Positions 17,630 through 27,581 of a stretch of DNA of 64,000 bases are shown here, piece after piece. Position numbers and translations under genes: made by a program. Each line of letters starts with the position of its first letter. Positions within the stretch are counted from its first letter, which is position 1. The notes beneath the pieces were generated by a model, which made no database searches, was not told where the DNA came from, and saw nothing but the letters and a program-made list of their open reading frames with translations. Source of the stretch: Camelimonas lactis (GTDB lineage: Bacteria; Pseudomonadota; Alphaproteobacteria; Rhizobiales; Beijerinckiaceae); contig NZ_SLWL01000003.1 of the NCBI RefSeq assembly GCF_004342915.1, positions 1 to 64,000 of the forward strand, read 5' to 3'.

Positions 17630-19066
17630 TTACCACATGGATTCGGCGTCAAATCTCACGAGGCTGCGCGGTAGCGCGCTAAACACCTCCCTCAGCAAGG
17701 TTTTCACCACTTCCCCACTTTCGGCCTCCACATACACCCGCAATTCCGGCGCGTTGCCTGAGGCGCGCAGGTGCAGGGTGGAGCCGTCGCCGAGGGTCAT
17801 GCGCAGGCCGTCGCGGCGGTCACGCGCCACCACGCCGCCGCGGCTGGCGAAGGCGGCGTCACGAAATGCTGGATCGTCATCATCGAGCCGGGCGATGAGC
17901 GCGGCGGTTTTCTCCTGGGGAACATTCTGCAACCGGTCGGACAGCGCGCAGTAAAACCCCGCCTCATTCGCCAGTTCCGCCAACGGGCGGCCCCGTCGCG
18001 CCGCAAGATCAAGGCAGGCAAGAATGGGCAGCATGGCGTCGCGCGTCGACAGGGCGGGCAGGCTGCGGCCGCCGCGCTGCACATCCGACCCCAGCAGCAC
18101 GCCGCCGTTGGCCTCAAAGCCAACCACGATCGCAGCGCCTGCGGCTTTGGCCTCGGCCATGCCCGCGATAACGTAGGGACTTCCAACTTTGGTGCGCAGC
18201 ACCTGACGGAACTGGCCCAGTTTTTCGAGCGCGGAATTCGACGTCACCGGCGTGACGATAACGTCAGCGCCCAGCGCCGTCGCCGTCAATGCGCCCACCA
18301 GATCGCCGCGCAGGAAGGCCCCGCTGGCGTCGCTGACCAGCGGGCGATCGGCGTCTCCATCCGTCGAAACGATGGCGTCCAGCTTCTGCTCGCCGGCCCA
18401 CTGACGTGCAAGCGCATTGTCCTCCGGGCGCAACGCCTCCGTGTCGACCGGAATGAACGAGGACGCGCGTCCCAGCGGAACGGGCGTGGCGCCGGCGGCG
18501 CGCAGCACGTCGCACATGACGTCGCGGCCGACGGACGAATGCTGGTAGACGCCAACGGTCATGCCCTTCAGGGCGTCCGGACCGAAGAATGCGGCGTAAC
18601 GATCAAGATAGGGCGTCAGGGCGTCATGGGCGGTTGCCCTGGCGGTGACAGCTGGCGCCTCCGTAATGGCGAGCCGCGCCTGCCAGGCAGAAATACGAGC
18701 CTCATCACCCTTGTTGATCTCTCCATCCGGCCGGTAGAATTTCAGCCCGTTGCGATCTTCCGGAATGTGGCTACCGGTCACCATCACCGCTGGCGCGCCA
18801 GCCGCCATCGCGGCCAGCGCCAGAGCCGGCGTCGGAACCGCGCCGCAATCCACTGGCGCAAAACCGGCGTCAGCGATCGCCTGAATGCACAACGCCGCGA
18901 TCTCCGGGCTGGACGCGCGCAGGTCCCGGCCAACCATGACGGGCCCCGTGACGCCGCCCTCGCGCATCACCTCGCAAAACGCCCGCGTCCAGGCGTAGGC
19001 CGGCATACCCAGCAGTTCCGTAACCAGTCCCCGGAGGCCGGAGGTGCCGAACTTCAGCGACGTCAT
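17630..19066 (-). CDS. Phosphohexomutase (phosphomannomutase/phosphoglucomutase family)
   Basis: 478 residues. Alpha-D-phosphohexomutase features in order: FGTSGLRG at residues 6-13, active-site phosphoserine loop VTGSHIPEDRNGLKF (variant of TASHNP), metal loop STDGDADRPL (variant of DGDGDR), sugar-binding FEANGGVLLG, and C-terminal phosphate-binding RASGNAPELRVYVE. The TGSHIP form is seen in NoeK/CpsG-like phosphomannomutases, so mannose-6-P to mannose-1-P is the likely reaction. It lies downstream of a GDP-mannose synthesis gene on the same strand (372-bp gap), so the two together would make GDP-mannose for surface glycan. Specificity towards glucose phosphates cannot be excluded. Confidence 0.85.
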   Translation of the reverse strand: MTSLKFGTSGLRGLVTELLGMPAYAWTRAFCEVMREGGVTGPVMVGRDLRASSPEIAALCIQAIADAGFAPVDCGAVPTPALALAAMAAGAPAVMVTGSHIPEDRNGLKFYRPDGEINKGDEARISAWQARLAITEAPAVTARATAHDALTPYLDRYAAFFGPDALKGMTVGVYQHSSVGRDVMCDVLRAAGATPVPLGRASSFIPVDTEALRPEDNALARQWAGEQKLDAIVSTDGDADRPLVSDASGAFLRGDLVGALTATALGADVIVTPVTSNSALEKLGQFRQVLRTKVGSPYVIAGMAEAKAAGAAIVVGFEANGGVLLGSDVQRGGRSLPALSTRDAMLPILACLDLAARRGRPLAELANEAGFYCALSDRLQNVPQEKTAALIARLDDDDPAFRDAAFASRGGVVARDRRDGLRMTLGDGSTLHLRASGNAPELRVYVEAESGEVVKTLLREVFSALPRSLVRFDAESMW

Positions 19067-19438
19067 GTTGATCCAGGCTCCCTGTCTGCCGGGTACGCGT
19101 TCGACCGCGAAACGGAGGCGTGTGGCGTAACGGATCTGCGCCGCGCCACGAACTCGGGCTCACCGCAGTGGCGTCACAGAGGGTTGGCCGGCTCGGGCCG
19201 TTAGCTCCCGTACGGGCCGCCATCCTTTGAACAGGCGCGGTGCAACCGCAACCACGCGCCGTCGTGGATAGCAGAACAGGCGCGACCATCATGAAGGGGC
19301 GTGCTGCGGCCAGGACTTTCGCTGAGCGAGCCAGAGTTCTGAACTGCCATTACAGCATGTCCTCCGCGCCGGAGCGCCCTTCGCCCAGACGTTCGCGCAC
19401 AACGTCAGCCCAGCTCATCTGGCCAACCGGGCACACCC
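19067..19438. other. Gene-free gap, 372 bp
   Basis: No recognisable coding frame. It probably holds the promoter of the phosphohexomutase and the 3' end of the upstream transcript, but no clear promoter or terminator could be picked by eye. Confidence 0.4.
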
Positions 19439-20857
19439 TCACACCCGCCTGTAGATGTCCTCAATACGGACGATATCGTCCTCGCCGAGATATGAGCCGA
19501 CCTGCACCTCAATCAGTTCCAGGGCAATTTTTCCGGGATTGGCCATACGGTGCACGGCCCCTATCGGCAGATAGATTGATTCATTTTCATGAACCACCAG
19601 TATCTCGTTGTTGCGCGTCACCTCGGCGGTGCCGCGCACCACGACCCAGTGTTCCGCGCGGTGATAATGCTTCTGCAACGACAGGATGCCGCCCGGCTTT
19701 ACGGTGATTCGCTTCACCTGATGACGATCGCCCATATCGATCGACAGATACTTGCCCCAGGGACGCTGGATCTCCCGGTGCTGTCCCGCCTCCGCCTCGC
19801 CCTGACGGGCAATCAGCTTCACCATGTCCTTCACTTTGGCGGCCTGGGCGCGCGGGACCACCAGCGTCGCATCGCGCGTCGAAATCACGGCGACGCCGTC
19901 GAGGCCGATTACCGCGACAAGCCCTTCCCCGGAGTGGATCAGATTGTCCTTGCCGTCGAGCACATAGCCCCGCCCCTGAATGGCGTTGCCGTCTGCGTCG
20001 CGGTTTGAAAGCTCCCATACCGCGCCCCAACCACCGACATCAGACCAGCCGAAATCCCCGACGACGACCGCCGCCTTGTCCGTCTGCTCCATAACGGCGT
20101 AGTCGATGGAAATGGCTCTGGCCTTGCCAAATGCTGCGCCGTCGAGGCGCAGGAACGACAAATCCCGCTCGGCGCCAGCCACGGCGCTGGCCACCGGCTG
20201 CTGCACATCTGGCGCAAGCCGCTGCAACTCCTGTCGCATGAGCCGGGCGGGAAAGATGAAGTTCCCCGAATTCCAGAGATAACCTTCGAGCAGATATCCG
20301 GCCGCCCGGGCGGCGTCGGGCTTTTCGACGAAAGCCTCGACACGACGGCCGCCGCCGCCAATATCCTCGCCCGGACGTATATAGCCGTAGCCGGTCGCCG
20401 GACCTGTCGGCGGAATGCCGATGGTGACAATGCGCCCTTCCGTCGCCACCCGCGCGGCCAACTCGCAGATTTCTACGAACCGCCGGCCATCCTGAACCAC
20501 GTGGTCGGCGGCGAAGACGCCAACGATCGCGTCCGGGTCGCGAAGCGCCGCCAGTTCAACGGCCGCCGCGACTGCGGCGGCTGAATCACGGCGCGCCGGC
20601 TCCAGCACGATCTCCGCGTCAACCCCGGCCTGCGCCAGTTGGTCCTGGACTGTGAACCGGTATTCGGCATTGGTAATGACAATCGGCCTGCCAAAGACCA
20701 CAGCATTGTCAAGCAGGCGCATGACGCGCTGGAACGTCGACTCGCCGCCAAACAGCGAGATGAACTGTTTGGGCATCGAGTCCCGGGAAACTGGCCACAG
20801 ACGCGTGCCGGCGCCGCCGCACATGATAACCGGGATGAGCTTCGTCAGGTCAGACAT
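19439..20857 (-). CDS. manC: Mannose-1-phosphate guanylyltransferase / mannose-6-phosphate isomerase
   Basis: 472 residues, the usual size of the bifunctional type II enzyme. N-terminal nucleotidyltransferase domain: PVIMCGGAGTRLWPVSRDSM then PKQF at residues 9-33, and VEAFVEKPD. The C-terminal cupin isomerase domain carries RPWGKYLSIDMGDRHQVKRI, LSLQKHYHRAEHWVVV (metal-binding His/Gln/Glu) and LPIGAVHRMANPG. It converts fructose-6-P to mannose-6-P and mannose-1-P plus GTP to GDP-mannose. It works with the phosphohexomutase downstream. The equivalent rhizobial gene is called noeJ; nothing here indicates nodulation. Confidence 0.92.
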   Translation of the reverse strand: MSDLTKLIPVIMCGGAGTRLWPVSRDSMPKQFISLFGGESTFQRVMRLLDNAVVFGRPIVITNAEYRFTVQDQLAQAGVDAEIVLEPARRDSAAAVAAAVELAALRDPDAIVGVFAADHVVQDGRRFVEICELAARVATEGRIVTIGIPPTGPATGYGYIRPGEDIGGGGRRVEAFVEKPDAARAAGYLLEGYLWNSGNFIFPARLMRQELQRLAPDVQQPVASAVAGAERDLSFLRLDGAAFGKARAISIDYAVMEQTDKAAVVVGDFGWSDVGGWGAVWELSNRDADGNAIQGRGYVLDGKDNLIHSGEGLVAVIGLDGVAVISTRDATLVVPRAQAAKVKDMVKLIARQGEAEAGQHREIQRPWGKYLSIDMGDRHQVKRITVKPGGILSLQKHYHRAEHWVVVRGTAEVTRNNEILVVHENESIYLPIGAVHRMANPGKIALELIEVQVGSYLGEDDIVRIEDIYRRV

Positions 20858-21004
20858 TCATAGCCCCGTCGCCAGAAGTTCCTGATGGCTGGACGACTAT
20901 GGGGCCGGGCAAGCATAACTGCAATCAGCTTATAACGAACATGTTTTTTTCTTTGACTTACTGCGATTGGCAAAAATCCATATCCGTTCCGGCATCATCG
21001 TTTG

Positions 21005-21634
21005 TCACAAAAGAATGACATGATCCGCCAGCTCATTCTCCTTTTGGCCAGGGAGCGCCGGATGATGGAGAGCGAGAATGGCGCCAATGCGCGTCACCAC
21101 GGCGACCAGGCCGTCGGCGACGCGTTCCGCCTGGATGGCGCCGACCAGATCGTCCACGGCCGTGCGCCACGCCGCCTCCTCCACGCATGAAGCGACGCCT
21201 TCGTCAGCGATCACCTCGACGTAGTGCTCGCCAGCGGCCAGAAAGATCAGCACGCCGGTGCGGCCGCTGGTGGCCGAGAGGCCGCGCGCCGCGAACTGGC
21301 GGTGGGCGGCCTCGCGCGCCCGCTCCCGCTTCAAAAAACCCGGCGTCAGGGCCAGCCGCGCCGGGCGCCAGGCGAGAATGCCCCCCAACAGCGCGGTGAC
21401 GATGATCTGCGCCAGCCAGATGCGTCCGGCGCCCCACCCGGTTGTCAGCAGCAGCACGCCGGGGGTGGCGAAACCGGCCGAAGCCGCCAGAAACAGGGCC
21501 CAGCTGCGATATTCGCTGGCGGCGCGCGCCACGATGCAGACGATCTCGCCTGTCGTCCGTTGCTCGGCGTCGGCGATGGCCGCTGCAACCCGTTTGCGCC
21601 CGGCTTCATCCAGCATGTCGTATGTTCTCCCCAT
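21005..21634 (-). CDS. TPM-domain membrane protein
   Basis: 209 residues from ATG 21634, with GAGAGGCGGG upstream; ATG 21616 is an alternative with GGGAGA. It resembles the TPM (TLP18.3/Psb32/MOLO-1) family: residues 5-35 (EAGRKRVAAAIADAEQRTTG then EIVCIV) and a downstream GVLIFLAAGEHYVEVIADEG. Two hydrophobic segments at about 44-66 and 70-90 place it in the inner membrane. It follows another TPM gene by 46 bp and a lemA gene further upstream. Role unknown beyond a suspected part in envelope maintenance. Confidence 0.8.
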   Translation of the reverse strand: MGRTYDMLDEAGRKRVAAAIADAEQRTTGEIVCIVARAASEYRSWALFLAASAGFATPGVLLLTTGWGAGRIWLAQIIVTALLGGILAWRPARLALTPGFLKRERAREAAHRQFAARGLSATSGRTGVLIFLAAGEHYVEVIADEGVASCVEEAAWRTAVDDLVGAIQAERVADGLVAVVTRIGAILALHHPALPGQKENELADHVILL

Positions 21635-21680
21635 GGCGGTCCCGCCTCTCCACCAGAGAGGACCAGCCGACGCCGCTCAA

Positions 21681-22661
21681 TCACCAGCTCCCCGACGCGC
21701 CGCCGCCGCCTGAGGAGCCGCCGCCGCCGCTAAAACCGCCGCCGCCAAAACCTCCCCCTCCGCCGCCGAAACCGCCGCCCCAGCCACCGCCCCAGCCGCC
21801 GCCGACAGGCGGCAGCACCACCGGCCCCCAGCGCCCGGTGCGGCTGCGGTGCATGCCGTTGCGACCGCCGCCGCCCGCCATGCGCGACATGATGCGGATG
21901 AAGATCAGCAGCAGGATGACATAGAAGATAACGGCCATGATGGACGGGCCATGGTCCTCCGCCCGGGCATCAGCGCGCCGGCTCCACGTTTCGGCGTCGC
22001 CGGTCAGCACGTCGACCATGGCGTCGACGCCGGCCTCGACGCCGCCAGCGAAATCTCCCTGGCGAAATTTCGGGATGATGGCGCTGTTAATGATGACGCT
22101 GGAGATGGCGTCGGTCAGGCCGCCTTCAACGCCATAGCCAACCTCGATGCGCACCTTGCGCTCGCGCGGCGCCACCAGCAGCAGCGCGCCGTTGTTTTTC
22201 TCGCGCGTCCCCAGCCCCCATTGCCGGAACAGGCGGTTGGCGTAGTCCTCAATCGGCAACCCGTCCAGCGAGGGCACGGTGGCCACCACGACCTGGTCGC
22301 TGGTTTTGGCCTCATAGGCCGCCAGCCTGTCAGCGATGCGCGCCCGCGTCGCGTCATCCAGAATATGCGCCGCATCGACCACCCGGCCGGTGAGGCGCGG
22401 AAACGAGGTCTTGCCGGGCGTGGCGTCCGCGGGCGGAGCCTCCTGCCCTGCCACCGGCGCAGGCTGCTGCGGAGCGCTTTGAGATGACGGGGCGTTTTGG
22501 GGCGGCGGCGCCGGGGTAACGGGCGCGGCGCGCTCTTGCGCCGAAACATGCCCCGGCTGCGCCGTCACGGCCACGCCCGCCAGCAGCGCGCCCACGGCCA
22601 GCAGCGCCAGGGCTGACGCACAGCGCCGCCAAACCCAGGTCGATGCGCCTGTCAGCGCCAT
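21681..22661 (-). CDS. YgcG-like TPM-domain protein with glycine-rich tail
   Basis: 326 residues. N-terminal hydrophobic segment (about 15-35) is a signal peptide or anchor, followed by a Pro/Ala/Gln-rich linker. The TPM domain runs from about residue 90 to 235 (FPRLTGRVVDAAHILDDATR, WGLGTREKNNGALLLVAPRE, VRIEVGYGVEGGLTDA). A membrane helix lies at about 250-268, and the C-terminal tail is almost entirely Gly with Trp, Phe and Ser. The layout is that of YgcG family proteins, which regularly sit next to LemA, as here. The DNA of the tail is repetitive (GCCGCC runs at about 21,700-21,800). Confidence 0.87.
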   Translation of the reverse strand: MALTGASTWVWRRCASALALLAVGALLAGVAVTAQPGHVSAQERAAPVTPAPPPQNAPSSQSAPQQPAPVAGQEAPPADATPGKTSFPRLTGRVVDAAHILDDATRARIADRLAAYEAKTSDQVVVATVPSLDGLPIEDYANRLFRQWGLGTREKNNGALLLVAPRERKVRIEVGYGVEGGLTDAISSVIINSAIIPKFRQGDFAGGVEAGVDAMVDVLTGDAETWSRRADARAEDHGPSIMAVIFYVILLLIFIRIMSRMAGGGGRNGMHRSRTGRWGPVVLPPVGGGWGGGWGGGFGGGGGGFGGGGFSGGGGSSGGGGASGSW

Positions 22662-22746
22662 GGCGTTCTGCCTCCGGTTGTCAGGTGTGTGGCGGACAGC
22701 ATGTCCGGCCGGCGGCGCTGATCGGCGCCCCAGCCGGACAATGCCC

Positions 22747-22827
22747 TGGAGCGGTTTTCGCCCAATCCGGATCGGAAACCGCTCCAGCTTTCTTGAGCGA
22801 ATTCTGACCGATCAGCCATCTGGCTGA
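22747..22827. repeat. Dispersed palindromic intergenic repeat, copy A
   Basis: Perfect 11-bp inverted repeat TGGAGCGGTTT (22747-22757) / AAACCGCTCCA (22776-22786) followed by a second hairpin TCAGCCA-TC-TGGCTGA (22812-22827). Related sequences lie at 40310-40404 and 59092-59205. It occupies the lemA-ygcG gap and may form structure in the operon mRNA. Confidence 0.65.
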
Positions 22828-22839
22828 CCGAAAAGCGGG

Positions 22840-23439
22840 CTAAAACTTCACGGTCGGCGCGGTCTGCGCGCCCTCTGCGGCGGCGAAAGTCTCCATGGGT
22901 TTGGCCGACGGGTAAAGTATCTTCGCCACCCATGCGCCGGGAATGGTCGTCAACTCGGTATTGTAAGCCCGGACCGCCTCTATGTAGTCGCGTCGCGCAA
23001 CAGAAATGCGGTTTTCCGTGCCCTCGAGCTGCGATTGCAACGCCAGGAAGTTCTGGTTGGCCTTGAGGTCCGGATAGCGCTCAACACTGACCAGCAGGCG
23101 GCTGAGGGCGCCGCTGAGTTCCGACTGGGCCTGACTGTACTGTTTGAACTTTTCGGGATCGGTGACGGTGGAGGCGTCCACCTTGACCTGGGTGGCCTTC
23201 GCCCGGGCCTCGACGACCTGGGTCAGGGTTTCCTGCTCGTGGGTGGCGTAACCCTTCACGGTCGCCACCAGATTGGGGATCAGATCAGCGCGGCGCTGGT
23301 ACTGGTTCTGCACCTCGGCCCATTTGGCCTTGGCCTGCGCCTCATAGGTCGGCACGGCGTTGATCTGGCCGCAGCCGGCGAGCGGCGCGGCGATGACAAG
23401 CGCTGCGAGAACCATGCGAATTCGGGAAAACAGGGCCAC
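22840..23439 (-). CDS. lemA: LemA family protein (probable lipoprotein)
   Basis: 199 residues. Signal peptide MALFSRIRMVLAALVIAA ends in a lipobox-like LAGC at residues 20-23, giving a lipid-anchored envelope protein. The helical LemA fold is shown by WAEVQNQYQRRADLIPNLVA, ATHEQETLTQVVEARAKA, and RYPDLKANQNFLALQSQLEG then TENRI. It heads a lemA-ygcG-TPM set on the minus strand, a common pairing of unknown biochemical role. Confidence 0.92.
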   Translation of the reverse strand: MALFSRIRMVLAALVIAAPLAGCGQINAVPTYEAQAKAKWAEVQNQYQRRADLIPNLVATVKGYATHEQETLTQVVEARAKATQVKVDASTVTDPEKFKQYSQAQSELSGALSRLLVSVERYPDLKANQNFLALQSQLEGTENRISVARRDYIEAVRAYNTELTTIPGAWVAKILYPSAKPMETFAAAEGAQTAPTVKF

Positions 23440-23686
23440 TGGCGCCTCCGGTTGGCGGGCATTCCATACAGAATGCGGTTGAGCGGAATCTCAGGCCTCA
23501 GGAAATTTTCGCCAGCGTCGCCGGAAAGCTCCGGTTGCAACGCCGGCGCGTTGCACTAAACCAGAATAGCGCCAAACGGTTCCGCGTGCGACGTCTCCAA
23601 CGTTCCTGTGAGCGCGGCCGGGCAGGCCCTTCCGGCATGTCCGGCCGGGCCCGGGGCGCCAGATACATGTTCAGGCGATATTTCCC

Positions 23687-24340
23687 ATGGATTTCATACC
23701 CACCCTTCCGATACTTGCATCCTATACGCTGGCCTGCATTATCCTGTTCATCACGCCGGGCCCGGACATGAGCCTGTTCCTCGCCAAGACCATTGGCGAA
23801 GGCCGCCGCCCGGCCCTTGCGGCGGTGGCGGGGGCGGAAAGCGGCTGCCTCATCCACACCCTGCTGGCGGCGCTCGGCGTTTCCGCCCTGCTGGCGGCGT
23901 CGGCGACGGCCTTCCTGGTCCTGAAGATCGTCGGCGCCCTGTATCTTCTCTGGCTGGCCATTGGCGCCATCCGCCATGGTTCGGTGCTGAAGGTGGAGGC
24001 CCCCGTGCGGGCGCGAAAGCCGTCGCCGCTGTTGCAGTCCTATCTGACCGGCCTTGGCATCAACCTCACCAATCCGAAGGTGGTGCTGTTCTTCGTGACC
24101 TTCCTGCCGCAGTTCGTCAGCGCCCATGATCCGCACGCCATGGGCAAGCTGGCGTTTCTGGGGGTGTGGTTTGTCGTGCTGACTGCGCCGCTGTCGGTGT
24201 CGCTGGTGCTGGCGGCGGGAGCGATTGTCCGGGGCGTGCGCGCCCGACCCTGGCTGGTGCGGGCGCTGGACTATCTGTTCGCGGGAATTTTCGGTCTGTT
24301 CGCCCTGAAAATCCTGGCGACCCAGAGCCGTGGCGCCTGA
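23687..24340 (+). CDS. LysE/RhtB family amino-acid exporter
   Basis: 217 residues with about six membrane segments. The N-terminal signature FITPGPDMSLFLAKTIGEGR, then LYLLWLAIGAIRHG, GLGINLTNPKVVLFF and a final TM segment RALDYLFAGIFGLFALKI are typical of LysE-type translocators. It probably exports an amino acid or a related small molecule across the inner membrane; the substrate cannot be told. It stands alone, diverging from lemA (247-bp gap) and converging on the next gene with only 3 bp between stops. Confidence 0.9.
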   Translation: MDFIPTLPILASYTLACIILFITPGPDMSLFLAKTIGEGRRPALAAVAGAESGCLIHTLLAALGVSALLAASATAFLVLKIVGALYLLWLAIGAIRHGSVLKVEAPVRARKPSPLLQSYLTGLGINLTNPKVVLFFVTFLPQFVSAHDPHAMGKLAFLGVWFVVLTAPLSVSLVLAAGAIVRGVRARPWLVRALDYLFAGIFGLFALKILATQSRGA

Positions 24341-24343
24341 GCG

Positions 24344-24874
24344 TCAGGGCGCGGAGGGCGTGCCGGCGCCTGGCGCAACCGCCGGCGCATCCGGGCGCGG
24401 CTCGCCCCCGGCGCTGCGGCCAGCCACCAGCCAGTAGGCCAGTCCGGCCATGGCCCCGCACAGGAACAGCGCCAGCGTCACCCGGCCCTCGCCCCAGTTG
24501 CCGGACAGCGGATCGGCCGAATAGCCGGTGCGGGCCGCCCAGGGCAGGGCCGCCGTCAGCACGCCGGTCGCGCCGGAATACCAGATGAACGAGCGGATGC
24601 GGGCGATTTCGCCAATCAGGCCGATCAGCGTCGGCGGCCCGGCCAGCACAATGGCCAGCACCGTCCACATGCGCATCAGCAGCTCAAACCCGGCGCGCGG
24701 ATCATCATAGGCCAGGGCGTTGAACGCGTAGTCGATCAGGGACCGGGCGGCGAGCGCGATCATGCGGCCAAAGGCCGGCTCGGCCAGCGCCGCGAACCCC
24801 AGGGTCAACGCCCCAACCGAGAAAGCGCAGCACAGGGCGAACAGGATGAGAAAAGCCCGACCGATCACGCCCAT
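24344..24874 (-). CDS. Hypothetical inner-membrane protein
   Basis: 176 residues from ATG 24874, chosen for AAGGAG seven bases upstream. About four membrane segments (residues 5-30, 66-88, 98-115, 135-155) and a Pro/Ala/Gly-rich C-terminal tail of about 20 residues. No family recognised. It is downstream of rlmN on the same strand but 315 bp away. Base composition matches neighbours. Confidence 0.7.
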   Translation of the reverse strand: MGVIGRAFLILFALCCAFSVGALTLGFAALAEPAFGRMIALAARSLIDYAFNALAYDDPRAGFELLMRMWTVLAIVLAGPPTLIGLIGEIARIRSFIWYSGATGVLTAALPWAARTGYSADPLSGNWGEGRVTLALFLCGAMAGLAYWLVAGRSAGGEPRPDAPAVAPGAGTPSAP

Positions 24875-25189
24875 GGCGGCTCCTTCAGGGTGTCCAGCGA
24901 GCAGGGCGCCGCTTCGCCGCAAACGCGCCAGTTCGAACAGGTAGAGCAGTTTTCCGGAAAGGCGGCGGCCATTTTGCCGGAAAAGCGCGTCACATCAGAC
25001 AGTCGCACAAAGCGCCGGCCCGGTCAGGATGTCGAGGCCCGTTCCGGCCCCGCCACCCGCCGCCTTCGGCCGGCGCCCATCGTCCGAACCTTCGCCCGAA
25101 CCTGCGCACGGCGCGGGCCGTCATCTGCTGTAGCGCCTTGTATATGGCGCCTTGCGCGGAAAATGGCAGGCCCTCCGAAAACGCCCGCC
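24875..25189. other. Gene-free gap, 315 bp
   Basis: No coding frame with a good start. It contains an inverted repeat TTTTCCGG (24950-24957) / CCGGAAAA (24977-24984), which could be a terminator or regulatory hairpin after rlmN, but lacks a clear T-run. Confidence 0.4.
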
Positions 25190-26482
25190 TCAGGAAGCCG
25201 CTTCCGCGGCCGGATCGCCGCCGTTTTCCAGCATCAGCCGGGCGCGGGCGCGCAGCTTTTCGGTTTCGCTCTTCAACTGGCCGCAGGCGGCGAAAATGTC
25301 GCGGCCGCGCGGCGTGCGCACCGGGCTGGCGTAGCCGGCGCGGAACACGATCTCGGAGAACGCCTCGATGGTGTCCCAGTCCGAGCACTCATATTTCGTG
25401 CCCGGCCACGGATTGAACGGAATGAGGTTGATCTTGGCCGGAATACCCTTGAGCAGGCGCACCAGCTCGCGCGCATGGGTCGGGCTGTCGTTGACGCCCT
25501 TCAGCATCACATACTCGAAGGTGATGCGTTTGGCGTTCGACAGGCCAGGATAGTTACGGCACGCCTCCAGCACCTCGTCGATCTTGTACTTCTTGTTGAG
25601 CGGCACGAGGCCGTCGCGGATCTCGTTGGTGGTCGCGTGCAGGGAAATCGCCAGCATCGCGCCGATCTCTGCGCCCGCCTTCCCGATCATCGGCGCCACG
25701 CCCGCCGTCGACAGGGTGATGCGGCGCTTGCCGAGGCCGATGCCGTCGCCATCGCTCATGGTGTCGACGGCGGCCTTGACGTTGTCGAAATTGTACAGCG
25801 GCTCGCCCATGCCCATCAGCACGATATTGGTGACCAGTCGCCCGGCCGGAACCGCGTCGTCATCGTGCTGAACGGCCTTCGAGGCCTTGTTGGGTCCAGG
25901 GACGCTCCAGTCACCCAGCCGGTCACGCGCCACCATCACCTGGCCAACGATCTCCGCGTCGCTCAGGTTGCGCACCAGCCGCTGGGTGCCGGTGTGGCAG
26001 AAGGTGCAGGTCAGCGTGCAGCCCACCTGGCTGGAGACGCACAGGGTGCCGCGATCCGCTTCCGGAATGTAGACGCACTCAATCTCCGCGCCCCTGTCAT
26101 GCGGCCCGGTCGCGGGCATGCGCAACAGCCACTTGCGGGTGCCGTCGACGGAAATCTGCTCGGAAATCACCTCCGGCCGGTCGAGGGTGTAGCGCTCCGC
26201 CAGCGCGGCGCGCAGAACCTTCGAGATGGTGGTCATCTCCTCGAAGCTGACGGCGCCGCGCACGTAAATCCAGTTGAACAGCTGGGCCGCGCGCATGCGC
26301 AGCTCCCGGTCCGGCACGCCGATCTCCGCCAGCGCCTCACGCAGCCCGTCGCGAGACAGGCCAGCCAGCGAACGCCGGGCCGGCGCCGCGACGGCCTCCG
26401 GCTGCGGCGCGGCGACAACGGCGTCCGGCTGCGGCGCAGCCGGGCGTCTGGCCGGGGAGTTGAGATCGATCAGGACGGTCAT
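25190..26482 (-). CDS. rlmN: 23S rRNA (A2503-C2)/tRNA (A37-C2) methyltransferase
   Basis: 430 residues. Radical-SAM methyltransferase with the cluster motif [11 protein letters not shown] (Cys155, Cys159, Cys162), [12 protein letters not shown], and a conserved C-terminal Cys in IFAACGQLK that takes part in the methyl transfer. A 35-residue Ala/Pro-rich leader precedes the conserved core, giving a slightly longer protein than the usual 370-400. It acts in the cytoplasm on rRNA and some tRNAs. It follows folD by 15 bp and is probably co-transcribed with it. Confidence 0.95.
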   Translation of the reverse strand: MTVLIDLNSPARRPAAPQPDAVVAAPQPEAVAAPARRSLAGLSRDGLREALAEIGVPDRELRMRAAQLFNWIYVRGAVSFEEMTTISKVLRAALAERYTLDRPEVISEQISVDGTRKWLLRMPATGPHDRGAEIECVYIPEADRGTLCVSSQVGCTLTCTFCHTGTQRLVRNLSDAEIVGQVMVARDRLGDWSVPGPNKASKAVQHDDDAVPAGRLVTNIVLMGMGEPLYNFDNVKAAVDTMSDGDGIGLGKRRITLSTAGVAPMIGKAGAEIGAMLAISLHATTNEIRDGLVPLNKKYKIDEVLEACRNYPGLSNAKRITFEYVMLKGVNDSPTHARELVRLLKGIPAKINLIPFNPWPGTKYECSDWDTIEAFSEIVFRAGYASPVRTPRGRDIFAACGQLKSETEKLRARARLMLENGGDPAAEAAS

Positions 26483-26497
26483 GGCGGTTTACTACGG

Positions 26498-27388
26498 TCA
26501 GAATGTGGGCGGGGTAAGGCCGCGGCGCAGGCTGGCCGCCGTCAGGGTATTGGCGAGCAGGCAGGCGATGGTCATCGGGCCGACGCCGCCGGGAACCGGG
26601 GTGATGGCGCCGGCGATCTCCTTCGCTTCCTGGAAAGCCACGTCGCCGACGAGGCGGGTCTTGCCCTCGCCGCGCTCCGGCGCCGGAATCCGGTTGATGC
26701 CGACGTCGATAACCACGGCGCCTGGCTTGATGTAATCACCACGGATCATCTCCGGGCGGCCAACGGCGGCGACCAGCACATCGGCGCGGCGGCAGACCTC
26801 CGGCAGATCGCGGGTGCGCGAATGGGCGACGGTGACCGTGGCGTTGGCGGCCAGCAACAGCTGGGCGATCGGCTTGCCGACCAGGTTGGAGCGGCCAACC
26901 ACCACCGCTTCCTTGCCGGAGAGGTCGGGCAACACCGAGCGGATCAGCATCATCGAACCCAGCGGCGTGCACGGAACCAGGCCAACGGCGCCATTGGCGA
27001 GACGGCCGGCGTTGGCGTGGGTCAGGCCGTCCACGTCCTTGTCCGGATGGATGGCGGCGATCACCGGCTCGGCGTCGAGCCCCGCCGGCAGCGGCAGCTG
27101 CACCAGAATGCCGTCCACCTCCGGGTCGGCGTTCAGACGCGCCACCAGCGCCTCCAGTTCCTGCTGCGACACGTCGGCCGGCAGCCGATGCTCGAACGAG
27201 CGCATGCCGACCTCGACAGTCTGGCGCGCCTTGGAGCCCACATAAACTTCGCTGGCCGGATCATTGCCCACCAGCACCACGGCAAGACCGGGATGCACGC
27301 CGTTGGCCTTCATGGCCTCCACCGCAGTGGCGATCCGGCCGCGCAGGCCTTCGGCGAAGCTTTTGCCGTCAATGATCGTGGCGCTCAT
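26498..27388 (-). CDS. folD: Methylenetetrahydrofolate dehydrogenase/cyclohydrolase
   Basis: 296 residues, the normal length. Signatures: [17 protein letters not shown] with the catalytic Lys, [15 protein letters not shown], and the NADP-binding [13 protein letters not shown]...[17 protein letters not shown] and INRIP...VGDVAF. It interconverts methylene- and formyl-tetrahydrofolate in one-carbon metabolism. [10 protein letters not shown] differs from the usual PCTPxGxxxL only at variable positions. Upstream gap to DUF167 is 193 bp, so a promoter probably lies at about 27,390-27,580. Confidence 0.96.
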   Translation of the reverse strand: MSATIIDGKSFAEGLRGRIATAVEAMKANGVHPGLAVVLVGNDPASEVYVGSKARQTVEVGMRSFEHRLPADVSQQELEALVARLNADPEVDGILVQLPLPAGLDAEPVIAAIHPDKDVDGLTHANAGRLANGAVGLVPCTPLGSMMLIRSVLPDLSGKEAVVVGRSNLVGKPIAQLLLAANATVTVAHSRTRDLPEVCRRADVLVAAVGRPEMIRGDYIKPGAVVIDVGINRIPAPERGEGKTRLVGDVAFQEAKEIAGAITPVPGGVGPMTIACLLANTLTAASLRRGLTPPTF

Positions 27389-27581
27389 GAATGTCGGTCT
27401 CCAAAGGGCGTCGGCAGGCGCCTGCCCGGCTATCCCGGCTTCGGAATGCCAATAGCCGGTCGGGGCGAGCGCCCCGCCGGTTCCGTGCCGGTCCTGAAAT
27501 TCCGCCTGTTCCTATAACATTTTCAGGCGCGGTGAAAACCGCCTTGCGCGCACAAATCCGCGCCTGGCGGTCGCCCTGGGA

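Noticed and set aside
17630-20857. Nod-factor genes (noeK/noeJ)
   Set aside because: Similarity is to general GDP-mannose synthesis enzymes; no nod, nol or fix genes occur in the window.
24890-27517. 875-residue open frame antisense to rlmN and folD
   Set aside because: It is the mirror frame of two well-conserved genes in GC-rich DNA; its composition (Arg, Gln, His and Ala rich) is typical of a shadow and it has no family features.
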